From NCBI GenBank assembly GCA_930367205.1, contig OV884015.1, positions 77,639,341 through 77,703,340 on the forward strand: a stretch of DNA of 64,000 nucleotides, read 5' to 3'. Below the pieces are notes generated by a model. That model ran no database searches and was not told the DNA's origin. It worked only from the letters and a program-made list of their open reading frames with translations. Position 1 is the stretch's first letter. Each line of letters opens with the position of its first letter. Source of the DNA: Acanthosoma haemorrhoidale (taxonomy: Eukaryota > Arthropoda > Insecta > Hemiptera > Acanthosomatidae). The translations under genes and the position numbers were made by a program. Positions 47,037 through 59,818 of this stretch are shown here, piece by piece.

Positions 47037-47195
47037 TTTTTTTTTTTTTTTTTTTGGAAAAAATGGCTAGTTTTAAAATAAACGGTTCAATTCGAACCTG
47101 CTTTTATTTTGGACGAAATTCAAAGCCCTCTTGGGATTTGAACCCGTGTAGTCACTCTCACCAGGAAGTGGTTTCACAACCACAACACTAGTACA
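47037..47195 (-). mobile_element. tRNA-derived SINE with poly(A) tail
   Basis: On the minus strand an A-box-like TAGTGTTGTGGTTGTGA (47174-47190) is followed by a good B box GGGTTCAAATCCC (47133-47145), then about 75 bases and a tail of 19 A (47037-47055 as T on the plus strand). This is the layout of a tRNA-derived SINE. Confidence 0.65.
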
Positions 47196-48580
47196 TGGTA
47201 TGAGAGCATATTCCAATGTGTTGGTAACAAATTATGATAAAGCCACTGTCACAACAACAAAAACAAACGATCGACCTTTCAAAAGTAGTCTCGGAAATAT
47301 TGATCAGGTGAAGCGATTCCCAAGGTCTCTCGGTAGACAGAAAGACTCGTTATGTTCCACGCAGTAGCAAAAGCTCTGGCAATCCACTGTGCGATTTAAA
47401 CCGAGAGAACTTCGTTTTGAGTGTCAGCCTCTTGTAACTTCAATTTTTTTAAACGGGCGATAATATCATTTGATCATGACATCAAGAGATCCGAATTCGA
47501 CAGGAAACTGTAGCGATTCAGAAAAAACGGCGAGTCAGAGCTCGCAGACAAGGAAGGTTACGATATGCAAATCGCGTGGGGGGAAAAAAAAGTAGCAACT
47601 GCTGCGTAAGGGATTGTTTCGTAATACAGGAATCGTTGACGTTTTAAAGGCTGCTGTTCTTGGTACTGTGTAACCGAACACTTCGCCTCGTATAACTTTT
47701 ATAAGTTGAGGAAAATAGGGCATGATTCTATTAAACATTTTATCTTGAGCAATGTATCAGTTTCCTCGTGGTCATTAGAGGGAAGATTTATTTACAGCTG
47801 TTAACACATATTAGCCAAATGAAAAATAAACTGGGAGGGGACTCGAACTAATCAATAGCCCAGTCCTCTGCCTTCATAATTATTAATAACTTATCAAATA
47901 TCCCAATGCTGGATCCCTTCTTCCGAGCTGGATTTTCCATCCCACAAATATGGTTCCGATTACCAAAAGAACGGTAAATTCGGATGACGTAAAGAACGGA
48001 TGACCAAAACAGAATTAGGTAAATACCTGATGGGTTTACCAATCCACAGAGGGAAGGGTTCAATGTTTCTTGTTTTGTTCCTTACTTCGATCAACACCAG
48101 GTTCTACCTGAAGTAGATCCTTTACCAGGATTAGGTAAATACCTATTCTACTAACCACCTACAGCTAACTCAAGTGGTACAGGAGTTCCCGGCTTAGAAG
48201 TTATTGTACAATGTTTACGTCTATGCTTTATGCCAAACCGACCATTGTTGGGATAATGTTCCCGTTAAGAGATAGATTGGCTATACATAAGACGACTGTA
48301 ATAATAAATTAGGTAACTTTTAAGACAGATATCGCTTTACATACGTACAAATAGGGGAAAGTCGTATACACGAACCAGATTTAAAGTAATTTTTTCCAGC
48401 ACAGGTTACAATTAACTTGCTTAAGTTAGATTCTAGGGAAATAAGCATTGTACATCGTGCTCCAAGGAAATAAATCTAGCTGTAAAAAACAACGCCCCAT
48501 TTCCGGGCTATGTTAGAGACCATCAAATAACTACCAATAAACTGAAACTGAAATATTAAATAAATAAAAAAGAAAGCGAA
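47196..48580. other. Intergenic, possible second tRNA-like piece
   Basis: On the minus strand TAGTTCGAGTCCCC (47837-47850) resembles a B box but no convincing A box was found. The motif TTAGGTAAATACCT occurs twice, near 48017-48030 and 48131-48144. Nothing else recognised. Confidence 0.35.
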
Positions 48581-48584
48581 ATTT

Positions 48585-48720
48585 CAGCTGAAGCTCTATT
48601 GAAGTGTAGCGGTTAACTTATCCGCTTCGAGGTTTTGAACGGCTTCGGTTTAAATCCATAGAAATAAAATGATGATAAAAATTACTGGCAGGTACCTTGC
48701 TATTTTAGGCGGTTGGTTTT
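48585..48720 (+). repeat. tRNA-derived SINE head
   Basis: GTGTAGCGGTTAACTTATCC (A-box-like, 48604-48617) and CGGTTTAAATCC (B-box-like, 48646-48657) are spaced as in a tRNA. The following sequence is not tRNA, so it is a SINE or tRNA pseudogene. Confidence 0.5.
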
Positions 48721-49282
48721 AGGATTCAATAAACAATCAAGTAAATTGCCTCTTAAATGTCCCACCTGTTTCCCTACCAGACATGACACAAGAGGACAAA
48801 ATTTTAATTTAATTTTCTTCTCAAGACAACCGTTTCTATTCATCAGCTTGGTCTTTCTTTATTGAAATTATTACATACAATTAATACAGTAGTTTTTAAA
48901 CAGTGCTTATAACGTCAGATCAAACGCTCTTGTCACTCTTCAAGGGGGGGGGGGGGCTCATTAGCCAAAACCGATTCACTTGTCAATGAACAAAATATTA
49001 GTTGATTTGGAGGATGTTGCGAGGCCACCTATATCTTGGACGTAGCTCTGGGTGACCGGGGATGAAATGGGAGTAAATCATATGGGTCAGAATGGCCAGG
49101 GAGGCGGGATTGGAAGTTCTGGTAGTGAGCGGTGGCTAGATCTTGGTTAAATGGGATGTTGAGATGTGTGAAGAGTACGGTTGTTGACAAAGGGAGCATT
49201 GGCTATCTTAAGGAGGATTCTGGAATGCAGGGATTGGAGCGAAGAATATTGGGGGGCTTGGCACTCCCCCAGACTCCATATA
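48721..49282. other. Intergenic, nothing recognised
   Basis: Contains a run of 14 G (48943-48956) followed by a less AT-rich stretch that resembles no known coding region. Confidence 0.4.
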
Positions 49283-49895
49283 CGAGGGTGGTCTGAAAAA
49301 GTTTCCAACCTCAACATGAAGATAGCAGCAGTCGTAAATAAAATCTAGTGAATTTCGTTGTTCATCTGTTGACAGTTACTCACCAAAGTTTCAGCCATTT
49401 TGGACACGCAGTTGTTGTGTAACAGTCGTTTGAGTGAGCCGATGTGAGTGTTTTTATGAAAATGGACAAAATCGAGTATCGAGCTGTCATTAAATATTTG
49501 TTTTGAAAGGCAATACGCCTACGCAAATCAAAAATGAGTTGGATTCTGTGTATGGGGACTCTACACCATCATTTACCACAGTGAAATTTTGGGCAGCTGA
49601 ATTTAAACGTGGTCGTAAGAGCTTGGGAGACGATGAACGTTCGGGACGCCCAAAAACTGCAACTACCGACGATAATATCGCCAAAGTTCACCAAATTGTG
49701 CTAGACGATCGCCGAATTAAAGTGAGAGAGATAGCAGAGGATATGAACATGTCAAAAGAATGTGATTGTCACATATTAAATCAACATTTAGAAGTGTGTA
49801 GAGTTGCAAGGAGTCTATGTTGAAAAATGAAATAAAAAGTTCTGAAAAAACGTCTTGTATCTTTGTTAGGTCGGAAACTTTTCAGACCACCCTCG
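49283..49895 (+). mobile_element. Internally deleted mariner element
   Basis: Ends CGAGGGTGGTCTGAAAAAGT and the reverse complement of ACTTTTCAGACCACCCTCG, flanked by TA (49281-49282 and 49896-49897). The N-terminal transposase is readable: IEYRAVIKYLF, GNTPTQIKNELDSVYGDST, VKFWAAEFKRGRKSLGDDER, SGRPKTATTDDN and VREIAEDMNMS. A one-base loss near 49503 breaks the frame after KYLF. After NMSKE the sequence jumps to the extreme C-terminus (GVYVEK stop), so the whole catalytic region is missing. Length 613 bases. Confidence 0.92.
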
Positions 49896-52652
49896 TAGGT
49901 ACTAAACAAGAATAAAGTGATGATATTCCTCTGCATTGCGTGTCCTTCTGTCAATTTTATCACAGCAGTGATAATTGGCAACGAGAATATTAATTGAAAC
50001 AAAACCACCACTGATGCGTGCTAAAGCGTTCGGCACTATACTCAGTGACATACGCATATCGTCTACCATGCGAATGAATCGGACCAAATTAAATTGAAGC
50101 TTTTTTTTTTACGTCCGAATCAGAACGCTTCAAATTCAGGCAAAGAGTTGTCTCATTCAAAGTAATCCTTTTTTCAATCAATGTAATCCAGCTAATCTAA
50201 ACTTGCTTGGAATTGGAGCATCCAATAAATGCTTGAATAGTTCGAACATGGTATATTTACGCAATGTATTAATCATACAGTATTAGAATATAATTCGCAA
50301 ACACAACGCTAATAAATATGATGATAAAAGTTGCTTAAAAATAATTTTGTCACTTTTTATGTCAAAACATAAATAGACGATTGAAAATGTATAATGGGAT
50401 TTTTTCGTTCACTGTAAATCATAACGTGTTGTTTAAAAATATTTACATCTTAATTAAAATGTTCTTATTTCGACGTTCAGTAACATGCTCAATTTGTTTC
50501 TAAATGTATATAGATTTAGGTATACGTGAATGTTATTTAAGCTGAGACTTGCATGAAGTGGATATGTACCTTTACAAATTTCTCTTCTTACTGCATACGC
50601 AGATGCATTCGAAGGAGGGTAGAATTACAATAACAATTTTCTATTTGAAGTTAAAATTACAAATCAGTGGGTACAGGACTAGGTGATGAGGCTCACCTTC
50701 AGATCCATAAATGTGCCACCTTAATTTTTTTCAGGGAGGGGGGTTAAAGTTTCTGGGAGGATGTGAATATGTCTTCTTTTGGGTAAGATTGTAATCAAAA
50801 TAAATAAATTATAATTACACTTGCCTCCTACTGTACCTCCAGACTAACTTCATTATTTAGGACTGAAGGTACTATTTCTTCGATGGAACTGCCCGCGGTA
50901 GCGGTAGCGGTTGGCAGTGAATGCCGACTACTGCTTTGAGAGAAATTAAGGGGCGAATCAAAGAAACGTTTTCGTTTGAGTCAGCGGTTGGGACTTCTTC
51001 GGCGATTCGGCCTCTACTTGACTGTCAACCGCTACCGCGGGAGTCTCTCAACGACATATCAAAACTCCTATAATCAGCCCTTGACAGTAAATCCTAACTA
51101 CAACATAAACACTTATTTAATTTGGTAAACATTATAAAATACAATAATCATACATACTCTGAACATATCAGAAAAAAACAGAAAGAAGATTATAAAAGAA
51201 GTTGTATGAAACTGTTCTTTTTCGTACATAAATTTACATGTTATAAAATTTTAGACCATTAATTGGGTGAGTAGCCATTGATATGTGACTGCGTCGATTT
51301 ATTATTGTATTATACATAAATAGAAAGTATTAGCGATTTAATAATTAAATATTATTGCAGTTCAGCGCTTTTACATTTTTATATATAGGTTTTATTAATT
51401 GAAATTTGTTATTTATTACTATGTTTTTTTACTGATTTTTACTAATTTTGTTTGTTAACTCACGATCCATATTTTTATCATGAGAATATTTATTTTAGCA
51501 GCTGAGAATGACAGCTTAGAGCTGTCGAAAACGTTATTGTTTAATAAACTATATTCTGGAAAGACCGAGCAGTATTTTATTTAAATATTTGTATGAGAGT
51601 ACTCCTTTAGTAAGTAATTAACGCACCCACAAGACAGAAGTCTAGATCGCTGGGTATTGAGAAGTTAAACAAAAAATATTTATACATCAACATACACGAT
51701 ATGTCTGTAATATTTATAACGCAATACAAACTATTAGTATTCAAGCATTTCGGCATGGTGGGGGGAGGTGGTATCACTCAATCAACCCTCTTAGCTACGC
51801 CACAGATATCTAACTGGCACATCGCCACTTCTAAAAAGTTGCACAATAAACAGAAAACTTTTCCCTAAAAAGTTAAATTAGTTTCTTCTAAGAGTATTGT
51901 CGGTTATGAGACTGTATTGATTATAAAAAATTGAATATTATAACATTATTAAAATACCTTAATCGGCTACTCTACAACTCAAAGTTTATGTAATTCGAAA
52001 TAGGAACATTTTTTTTGTTGCTCGCAAGCAATATCATCGCTCACGCAATCGTATTTTCGCCTTCTTTCATAACGTTCGGGCATAACTTAATCCATTAGTG
52101 GAAACTCCTCGAGGGATAAAAACCACAGCTTGTGCGTATTTAAAATAAATAAAAATTAAATATGGATGATATGGAATAGATACTAAAAACATACATTCTT
52201 TTTCGATGCTCAATTTCTAATTACCCTGAACATAAACAACGTTTTCCCATCGACATCAATTTGAAAAAAAAATCTACAAGAAAAAAGCTACATGAATTTC
52301 GATGCATCACTGGTCCGATAAACCATTACATTGATTTTTTTCTTAATAAGATAGCATTAACGCAATTTCCATAAATCTTGAATAAATAATTATTCATATC
52401 AATAACCAATAATAGTCACTGAAACAAGAAATGCTTCTTTTTTTAGATTAAAAACTATGCAATAAAATGTTTTAATTGTGTTTTTTAAGGATTCATAGAG
52501 GTTCGCCTCACACCGTTTTTTCTAGAGATTATTTAATTTTTACCGCCGACAATTTTTTCATACTTCTCCTCCGGCTGTGCGTTAGTCAGTTTTAAGCATT
52601 AATTTTTAATAAAACCAAAAATTTAGTTACACCAACCATGACTCAAGATGTA
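49896..52652. other. Intergenic with a large hairpin
   Basis: Contains the GC-rich inverted repeat at 50892-51041. The rest is AT-rich with no recognised gene. Confidence 0.45.
50892..51041. repeat. GC-rich inverted repeat (hairpin)
   Basis: CCCGCGGTAGCGGTAGCGGT at 50892 pairs with the reverse complement of ACTGTCAACCGCTACCGCGG at 51021; the left arm has one extra TAGCGG unit. The spacer of about 100 bases holds a smaller palindrome around GAAACGTTTTCGTTT. Could be a foldback element or a recent arm duplication. Confidence 0.65.
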
Positions 52653-53096
52653 CAGACAATACAACCTCGATTATCCGGGGTTGAAAAATCCTTTTTTCAG
52701 GTATACTTCATTTTTTTATTTATTCTTCATTCTCACAAACGGAATAGCAAATCAATATTTTTCTGTACCTTTTTTTTTTTTTTTATTTTTCCCTTAGCTC
52801 TCAAACTTATAAAACAGGATGTGGGAAAAATAAAGGAAAATTATTTTGGGCTAATGAGTGCCTTTCACTAAGGGGAGTCCCCCATTTGAAGGATGTATGA
52901 GAAGGATATAGGGTGTGGAATGCCTAAAGGAGGCGGGTGGAATCGGGAAGGTAGTGAGAGTCTACCGAGGGGCAAAAGTAAAAAACATTGCATCACAGTT
53001 ACCCAATAAAAACGTGTTTTTCTATTATCCGTGTTTTTTTTTTATCATGCGGGAATACTATCTCCGTCATTAGCACGGATAATCGAGATTGTACTG
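52653..53096. mobile_element. pogo/Tigger-type MITE
   Basis: The left end CAGACAATACAACCTCGATT (then ATCCGGGG) and the reverse complement of the right end, CAGTACAATCTCGATTATCC, share the TCGATTATCCG core of pogo/Tigger ends. TA flanks both sides (52651-52652 and 53097-53098). The inside has no transposase, only T-rich sequence. Confidence 0.82.
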
Positions 53097-55713
53097 TATA
53101 GGCATAATAAAGGACGTAATGTACAGATATACTATGAAAGCTTTTTAGATATGTACTAATTAAATGCTCGTGAAAAAAATTAAGGGTGCACAGAATTAAG
53201 GGTTCCGATTTTTGCGAAAACGATTGTTTTTTTACGATTCCAATGAATTTTTGTAATTATTGTCCACCAAAACTACAAAGTATATACACATATTCTTAAT
53301 CAAGACTCGAGGAATCTTTAGATTGATTATTCTTCATAAGGTTGTTTTTATTTATCAAGTATTATTTATACAAAATGTTAGCCCTCTGTACGAAACTTGG
53401 GCCGTTACTGGAAGGGAAAAAAACTGCTTTTTATCGGCCAAAAATAATTAGTTAGTTTCGGTCACTGAAAGTAATATTTTTGAAAATGAAATAGATATAG
53501 AAATAACTAAAATATAGGCCCAAAAATGCGTTATTGCAATCGGTGGAAACAGTATAAAATATGCAATTTGGGGGAGATATCTTAGAGCCTTTGTTTTTAC
53601 AATTGTTTTAACACGAGTGTATTTTTTGCGTTCCCATCAATAGTTCGTTTATAAGCATGACCGTAACTTCAAGTCTTAAATATCTTCTGGGATGTGGGCT
53701 AAATCTTAAGGGTAAGAAAAGCAGCTGTGTTTATTTTTTTTTATGATTTTTTAAACAAAGACAAACGAAAGGCGAAATGCGACCTTCCCGTATTTACGTG
53801 GAGATGGCGCTGGAGTCTAGAGAGGCAACTTGCTATTGAATGACTTCCTTCTACGTCATTTATTCCACGTGACCCTCCATCAAATCTATTCTTTCTAGTT
53901 GTCTACTGGCCAAGGTTTTCGTCTTTATCATCTCGCGCATTAAACAAAAATATTTTGTCTGTTGCTCTTTTCTGGATGGATTATCTTCATTTATCCGTAC
54001 CATAAAAGTTTTTATTTCCTCTTAAATAATAAATAAATATAATATAAAAGGTTCGTTTTCGCTACTTCCTTCCATTTCTTATCGTGACCTGATCATCGCT
54101 ACGAAAGATCGAAGTCAATTTTTAATACTTGTTAATAGTAATAGAAAAACTCTGTATGCAAAAAGTTTTTTTTTTTAAAAGAGAGATAATTTCTTTATTG
54201 CATTTTATGTTACATGGTCTCATTACATCTAAACTAAAACCAAAATATCCATTCAAATGTAGAAGAAACCGGAACAAAAAAAACTTATAGTTGATTTAAT
54301 TCAGCTTAAGTTTAATGGTACACTCCGCAACACCTCGAAATAAGCTGACTAACTTTTGGTTAAAATACAATAATGAGGAGGACAGAAAAAAATCTGGTTT
54401 CATAAACTTTCACAATTTTTTAAACCACGTCTAAGATGCTGACCAAAATCCTAAAGTTTTTAATATTTGGCCCTTCGTTAAGGGCATATTAAATACAACA
54501 GCTACTAGGACTAAAACACATAAATACCTAAAATTAGGCAATGCTAGGGAATTTCAATGATACTTACAAACAAAACTTGTACAACAGAAATGGCGTTTTA
54601 TTTTTTATGACCAAATTATTATTAGCTTTTCGCGATTTTAATTATTCGTCGAAAAAGGTTTTCCATCAAAAATATCAAGTAGTTCTTTTAGAACCATCAT
54701 GCACTTAGCATTTAAGAAACTGACACGGTGACTCAAGCCAAAACTCGGATGTATCTTGATATTGTGTCATTAATTTGCACATCTTATATTTTGGCTATTT
54801 ATCTTTTAAGAAATACTCTAAATCTAATTCATAACAGACAAATTATAGGTCATTAAAAATCGAAAACATAATTGGCGAGTTTAATGGTCCTCAGATGAAA
54901 CAGTAATTTTTATTTTATAAAAATCGGGGTGTGACAAGAAGGAAAGTACTAGAATGTACTCTTGCAGGGGACTGATACCGTCCGAACCCATTACATAACT
55001 TGGAACAGCACAGTTCGTCAAAAGCTGTGACACCAGGTTTTACTACGGTTTATTCTGCGGGTTTCACTTTTAGGATGTAATCTTCCCCTTGAATTTCCCG
55101 ACATCCCCCCCCCCACCTACTAATGGCTTTTACTTTAGAAAACGCTTTCTCTTGAAGATTAAGCGTACCTACGAAGCTTGCGGCCATTTAATTGTTAACG
55201 CCCAACGCCCAGCGTCTGTAATTGCTGCTGTTAAATAATGAATGACTTCGCCGAGGTTATCAAGAATATCGAGGGCAGATACGATCTGAAACGACTTGAT
55301 CACATTTTTCAAATGAGTGACAGTCGTATTTTTTATTCACATATTCGTTTTTGAATGGCCGTCAAGATGAACGCGATAGGTACCAACGTCAACATTTACC
55401 CCCCAAAAAAATGTTGAGATAAAATCCTTTAGAGCCCAGGATAGTCGGGATTGCCCCATAAAGCATCCTGAAAACTTGGTGAAATTAACATACCACGTTC
55501 ATTTGTATCTGAACGGCTTCGGGGCGGGCGCGAATCAGAAGCGAGTTGAACTATTGCTTTCGGGTATTAAATACGAAATGAACGAAAATTTTCACTCTGC
55601 CTGACGTGATGAGAATTAATATTTCTCAATAAGTCTGGATATTTTGATAGCCGTTCTACATTACAGGCGTGGTTCCAATCCCCGTTGTGAGGGGGGGATC
55701 CGATAGTCTATAC
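53097..55713. other. Intergenic, nothing recognised
   Basis: Includes a slightly GC-richer patch at 53780-53960 and a C run at 55105-55114. No frame or repeat ends supported. Confidence 0.45.
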
Positions 55714-56267
55714 CAGGTGTGCCCAACCCATGGCACGCGTGCCACAATGTGGCACGCTAGTAGTTCGGAATTGGCACGCGGACGTCCAGTAGGTTTTGAA
55801 ATTTTATATTCTTAATTTTGTTATTTAAAAAAAAAAATTAAGTTCCCTTACTGGGATGAAAGGATAATTTAGACTTGGCAACATTTAGATGGAGACAATA
55901 TTACTTTTATACATTGTTTTTTGTTTTTACTATCGTAATTTCATTTAGACATTTTTTTTTTTTTTGCAATAATATAAATTTTCTAAAATACTGAAATAAC
56001 TTCGAGGCAGTCGAAATTAACTGTTAGCAAGTAGGTTGTACACGATTACTATATAATAATAGTTATTAGCTGTTTAAATTATGTAGGTGTATTCTCAAAA
56101 TTTACAGAAGGGGAAAATATTCAAAAAAAACAAGAGCCTATACTATTCAGAAATAATTATTGTAAAGGTTGCAGAGTAAAGAGGAGGGGGGAGGGTACCA
56201 GTTGTGGCACGCTTCAATATGGGAAAGGTTGTGGGCACGCGTTATAAAAAAAAATTGGGCGCCCCTG
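55714..56267. mobile_element. hAT-type MITE with perfect 8-bp target duplication
   Basis: Ends CAGGTGTGCCCAACC and CAGGGGCGCCCAATT (reverse complement of the right end) agree at 11 of the first 13 positions. GTCTATAC is duplicated exactly on both sides (55706-55713 and 56268-56275). GGCACGC motifs recur near both ends, as in hAT elements. No transposase; 554 bases. Confidence 0.9.
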
Positions 56268-56275
56268 GTCTATAC

Positions 56276-58045
56276 TCAGACGCACCTTTTCCACTAGGTC
56301 AGTCTCACTTCTGACAATTTCTAGAATGACTATTGACAAATTGGTGAACATGTTGCACCATTAATTCCATGAGTATTCCTAAAAAACCAGTAAGCATTCA
56401 GTACGAAGGTATGGCACTTACTAATCCGTAAAACTTCATGTATTTCTCTTAAATTGCAGATTTTTTCAAAATAAAAACATTACCCTTGGTTATGACTATT
56501 TGATTATTGGAACACATAATACCGCTTCATTCATTAGAAATATGTTTAATTTTTCGAGACCGAACATATGTTTGACTTATGTCAGCCAACTGATGATTAC
56601 ATCGAAGAATGACTTATTGTCTAACATATTGGTAATTTTGGTTTACGAGTTCAAAAATAAAAACTTAAAATTTAATAAAATATCGATTCGATCCGTACTA
56701 ATACTAACTGCTTATGCTAGGAATTATATAGTGGGCAATTATCGACTGTTGATATAAGGAGGTCTTGAAAAAAAAATTAGTAATTAATATTTAACAAATC
56801 CCGAAATTGGCTTGATCTGTTTGTGATGTTCCGGTCATATGCTGAACGCCTCGCGCTTAAGTTTTCTTATGATACAAACTTATCCTATAATATACCAACT
56901 CTTCGCCGATCCATGATGCTTGTGCAACTCGTTCGGAGAGCGACACATTTCTCACGTGTTGGGGATATTGTTATAAGAGTCCCAAGGATATAATGTCATA
57001 ACCGCAAGAGCACGAAAACTTCTACAGGAGTTACACGCTTCCTACCATCAAATTTTATTTTATTTATCCAAATTTATCATGTTTTAAATAAATAACACTG
57101 AAAAAAAAACCGTAAATATTTTCGGCCAAACAATTCACTTTATCCCTTAAATATCAGCCACTGAAAATGTATATTTATAAAATCTGTTAATACCTTAATT
57201 ATTAAAAAAAATAAATAATAACCCTCTTGAAATCGTCCTGAAAATTAGTTGTTAGCTCCTAAAAATTCAATTTTAATAAAAATTAAAAAAAAAATGTAGA
57301 TATCTAAAATATTAACAAAAAAAAAGTTGGTTTTTCATATAAAGTATGCAAATAATGTTTTCCATTCTTAAATTAAACATTCAAATAAGATTAATAAATT
57401 CATATTAGTTAAGTTTGTAAATGGTGTTTGTATTAATGTATTTTTGCATTAAGATTACCAATTGCCTAGGCTTTTAAACAGGAGTCTAGGAACTTTATAA
57501 AGTTAATTATTTGTAATTAAGAGGTGGCCACAACATTGAATTAACACACAAACAAAGATATCAGAATTTAAAGATATCGTTCACAGGTGTGTTGTTTTTT
57601 TCTGTTTATAGTTTCCAATATAATTATTTATTAAGTGTTTTGTATGTGATTACTTTACATATATATGTAAATTGATGTTTCTTGTTTTGAATTGAAGTTA
57701 TATCAATAAAACAAAATGTATTTTTCCCTCTCTTAACTAATTACAACACAATGTAAATAAAACTCTATTCCAAGGCAATTTCTACTGTAAGTTTCCAAAA
57801 TTAGGTTTTTCATATCTTCTTCAATATCTTCAATTATTGCGCGTTTCTGTATTTATGCAGTGTGTACTAACCATTGGAAATTTAAAGAAAAAACATCTTA
57901 AAAGTTATCGAAACGATACAGGTTTTTGATTCCACCCTTAACTGTTATTATGTTTTGTATATAATCTCAGAATTTGGAGAGTTCGTTTAATATACCTTTC
58001 AGATGCCACACACAGTTAGAATTTTGGATTTAATGGCCATGTGAA
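56276..58045. other. Intergenic, nothing recognised
   Basis: Open plus-strand stretch 56500-56757 is rich in Asn, Ile and Lys and looks like chance. No element ends. Confidence 0.45.
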
Positions 58046-58320
58046 GTGTCATCAATGTCAAAGTGGGGTAGTTGTGTTACTCCACTGTGGATCAAACCCC
58101 AACGGGGCAACTATCAAATCCAACATTTCCAACCTTATCACAAATCTGCTTGTTATGGGCGTTATTTTCTTTTGCGTGCCACAAAGCTTAAGGACTTAAT
58201 TCTTATCAATATTCGTCGTTCGCAAATTATCGCTGTCTTTAAATGTAAACTTTACCATCTCCTTAACTCCCTTCAATCTAACTATTCATAGTTCGGCATT
58301 ATTATTATTATTTTTATTTA
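58046..58320 (+). mobile_element. LINE 3' end (C-terminus of reverse transcriptase ORF)
   Basis: The open frame ends CYGRYFLLRATKLKDLILI then FKCKLYHLLNSLQSN and stop, the pattern of the C-terminal tail of non-LTR retrotransposon ORF2 (arginine-rich, R-x-x-K-L-x-x-L, then F-K-x-x-L). It is followed by a TTATTATTATT tract near 58299-58311, fitting a LINE tail. Only the 3' part is present; the polymerase core is absent. Confidence 0.6.
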
Positions 58321-59806
58321 ATATTTATTAATTATATTCCCATTTTAATACATACAAGCAACCGTTCACGGTCTTTTCTCCTTGTAACAATTCCAATGTT
58401 ATCTTTATTTTCTTAGTTGCACTTTTACCGAATGACTTTCACCTCTAACCATTTATGAAGATGGTTCTTTGTAATGATCACAAATGTCTATAGGTCCACA
58501 TTTATAACCTATTCACATTAGCGTAATTTTATACATTTCATTTTCATTTTTTTGTTAGCTGGGAACACGTACTTGTTACTTTTTGTTTTCTAATGTCCCT
58601 GAATGAAGTGTTTTTTCATACGCGTTCCCAGAGAGTTACTTCAACTGCTGCTTAATTTCTCCTCAAAAGTAATATGAAAAGTTTAAAGGGGGCCGAAGCA
58701 CGGAAAGCTGCCGGCCGAATGTGTATATATAAACTATCCCAGAGCTGCGGCCAAGGTTCTGAAACATAATAAAGACCTGACCTTGGAGCTGCACTGCCGG
58801 CTCCGCTCTGTCTCCCGACGATTTAGCATCGCTAAAAAATTCAGCTATTCACCACGTGACTAATTCTACATAGCAACCCTATATCTCTGATGATGATCAG
58901 TTAATGAACCTTTTAAATAGCCTCACCTACACAAGGGATATACAACTCGACAGAACAAAAACGAGAAAAGGAAATTCCAATCATCGATTAAATAGAATTC
59001 AATGTTTAACTGCTATTTGCAATTATAAACCAGCTCTATGATGTTTATTAAATGTATATAAAAGGCAAGTGTAATTAATTATACAATAAAATTTACTTAC
59101 ACCAATGAATTACGCAGTTAGAAACGGAAAGATAACCAATTATAAAGATTTAGATGACCTGTAGAGGCTGAAGCTACAGTTTTTCTCTATAGACCCTAGC
59201 CCCCCCCCCCCCAAAAAAAAACGAAAAACTACAGGACTCAAACAGTCAATAAAGTTAAAGGTATTTACAACTTTAATAAAATACCTGCATTATATAAATG
59301 TAAGTTATATAAAATATGTTTATCAGTTGTGTAACTAGCTTACTGATTATACTGTATAATATGAAGCGTAGCTATACATAAAATATAGAAACTCCAGGTG
59401 TAATCTTTATTTAGTTCCTTACATATTCTAAATATTGTAAATAAAATATGACCATTACAGGGTTTAGCTTATTCATACTATTATTTTAAGGAGCTACGAG
59501 ATTGTATTAATTTTTTTTGTATTGAAATTAAGAAATTTGTGGGGGGAAAAAGTAATCAGTATTTCTTATTATTCTTGCCGTTGGTATTTCAAATGTAACG
59601 TACCTAGGTTCAACAAAAGCATATGGTACAAGACAGGCATGGAATAAAACGGTTTCTGGTTTTGAAAATACCAAAGGAACTCAAGGAAAAAAATCAATCT
59701 CGAATCAAAGAGGTGCGAGTCAATCGTCTTTCAACCTTTTTGTGAGTCTTTTACTGCAGTAGCCATAAAAATAATCGCATCGATATAAGTTTAAGTCGTA
59801 TCCAAC
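58321..59806. other. Intergenic with an LTR-like module
   Basis: Contains an inverted pair CTGGGAACACGTAC (58559-58572) and TACGCGTTCCCAG (58619-58631), a TATATATAAA (58724-58733) and AATAAAG (58767-58773), then a GC-richer stretch; a possible solo LTR without confirmed ends. C run at 59202-59213. Confidence 0.3.
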
Positions 59807-59818
59807 AATACCCTGATT

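Noticed and set aside
56500..56757. 85-codon plus-strand open frame
   Set aside because: Composition (Asn, Ile, Lys, Leu) fits random AT-rich sequence; no motif or splice context.
45960..59215. Homopolymer C/G runs (45971, 48943, 55105, 59202) as G-quadruplex signals
   Set aside because: Single runs without the spaced runs needed for a quadruplex; common slippage tracts.
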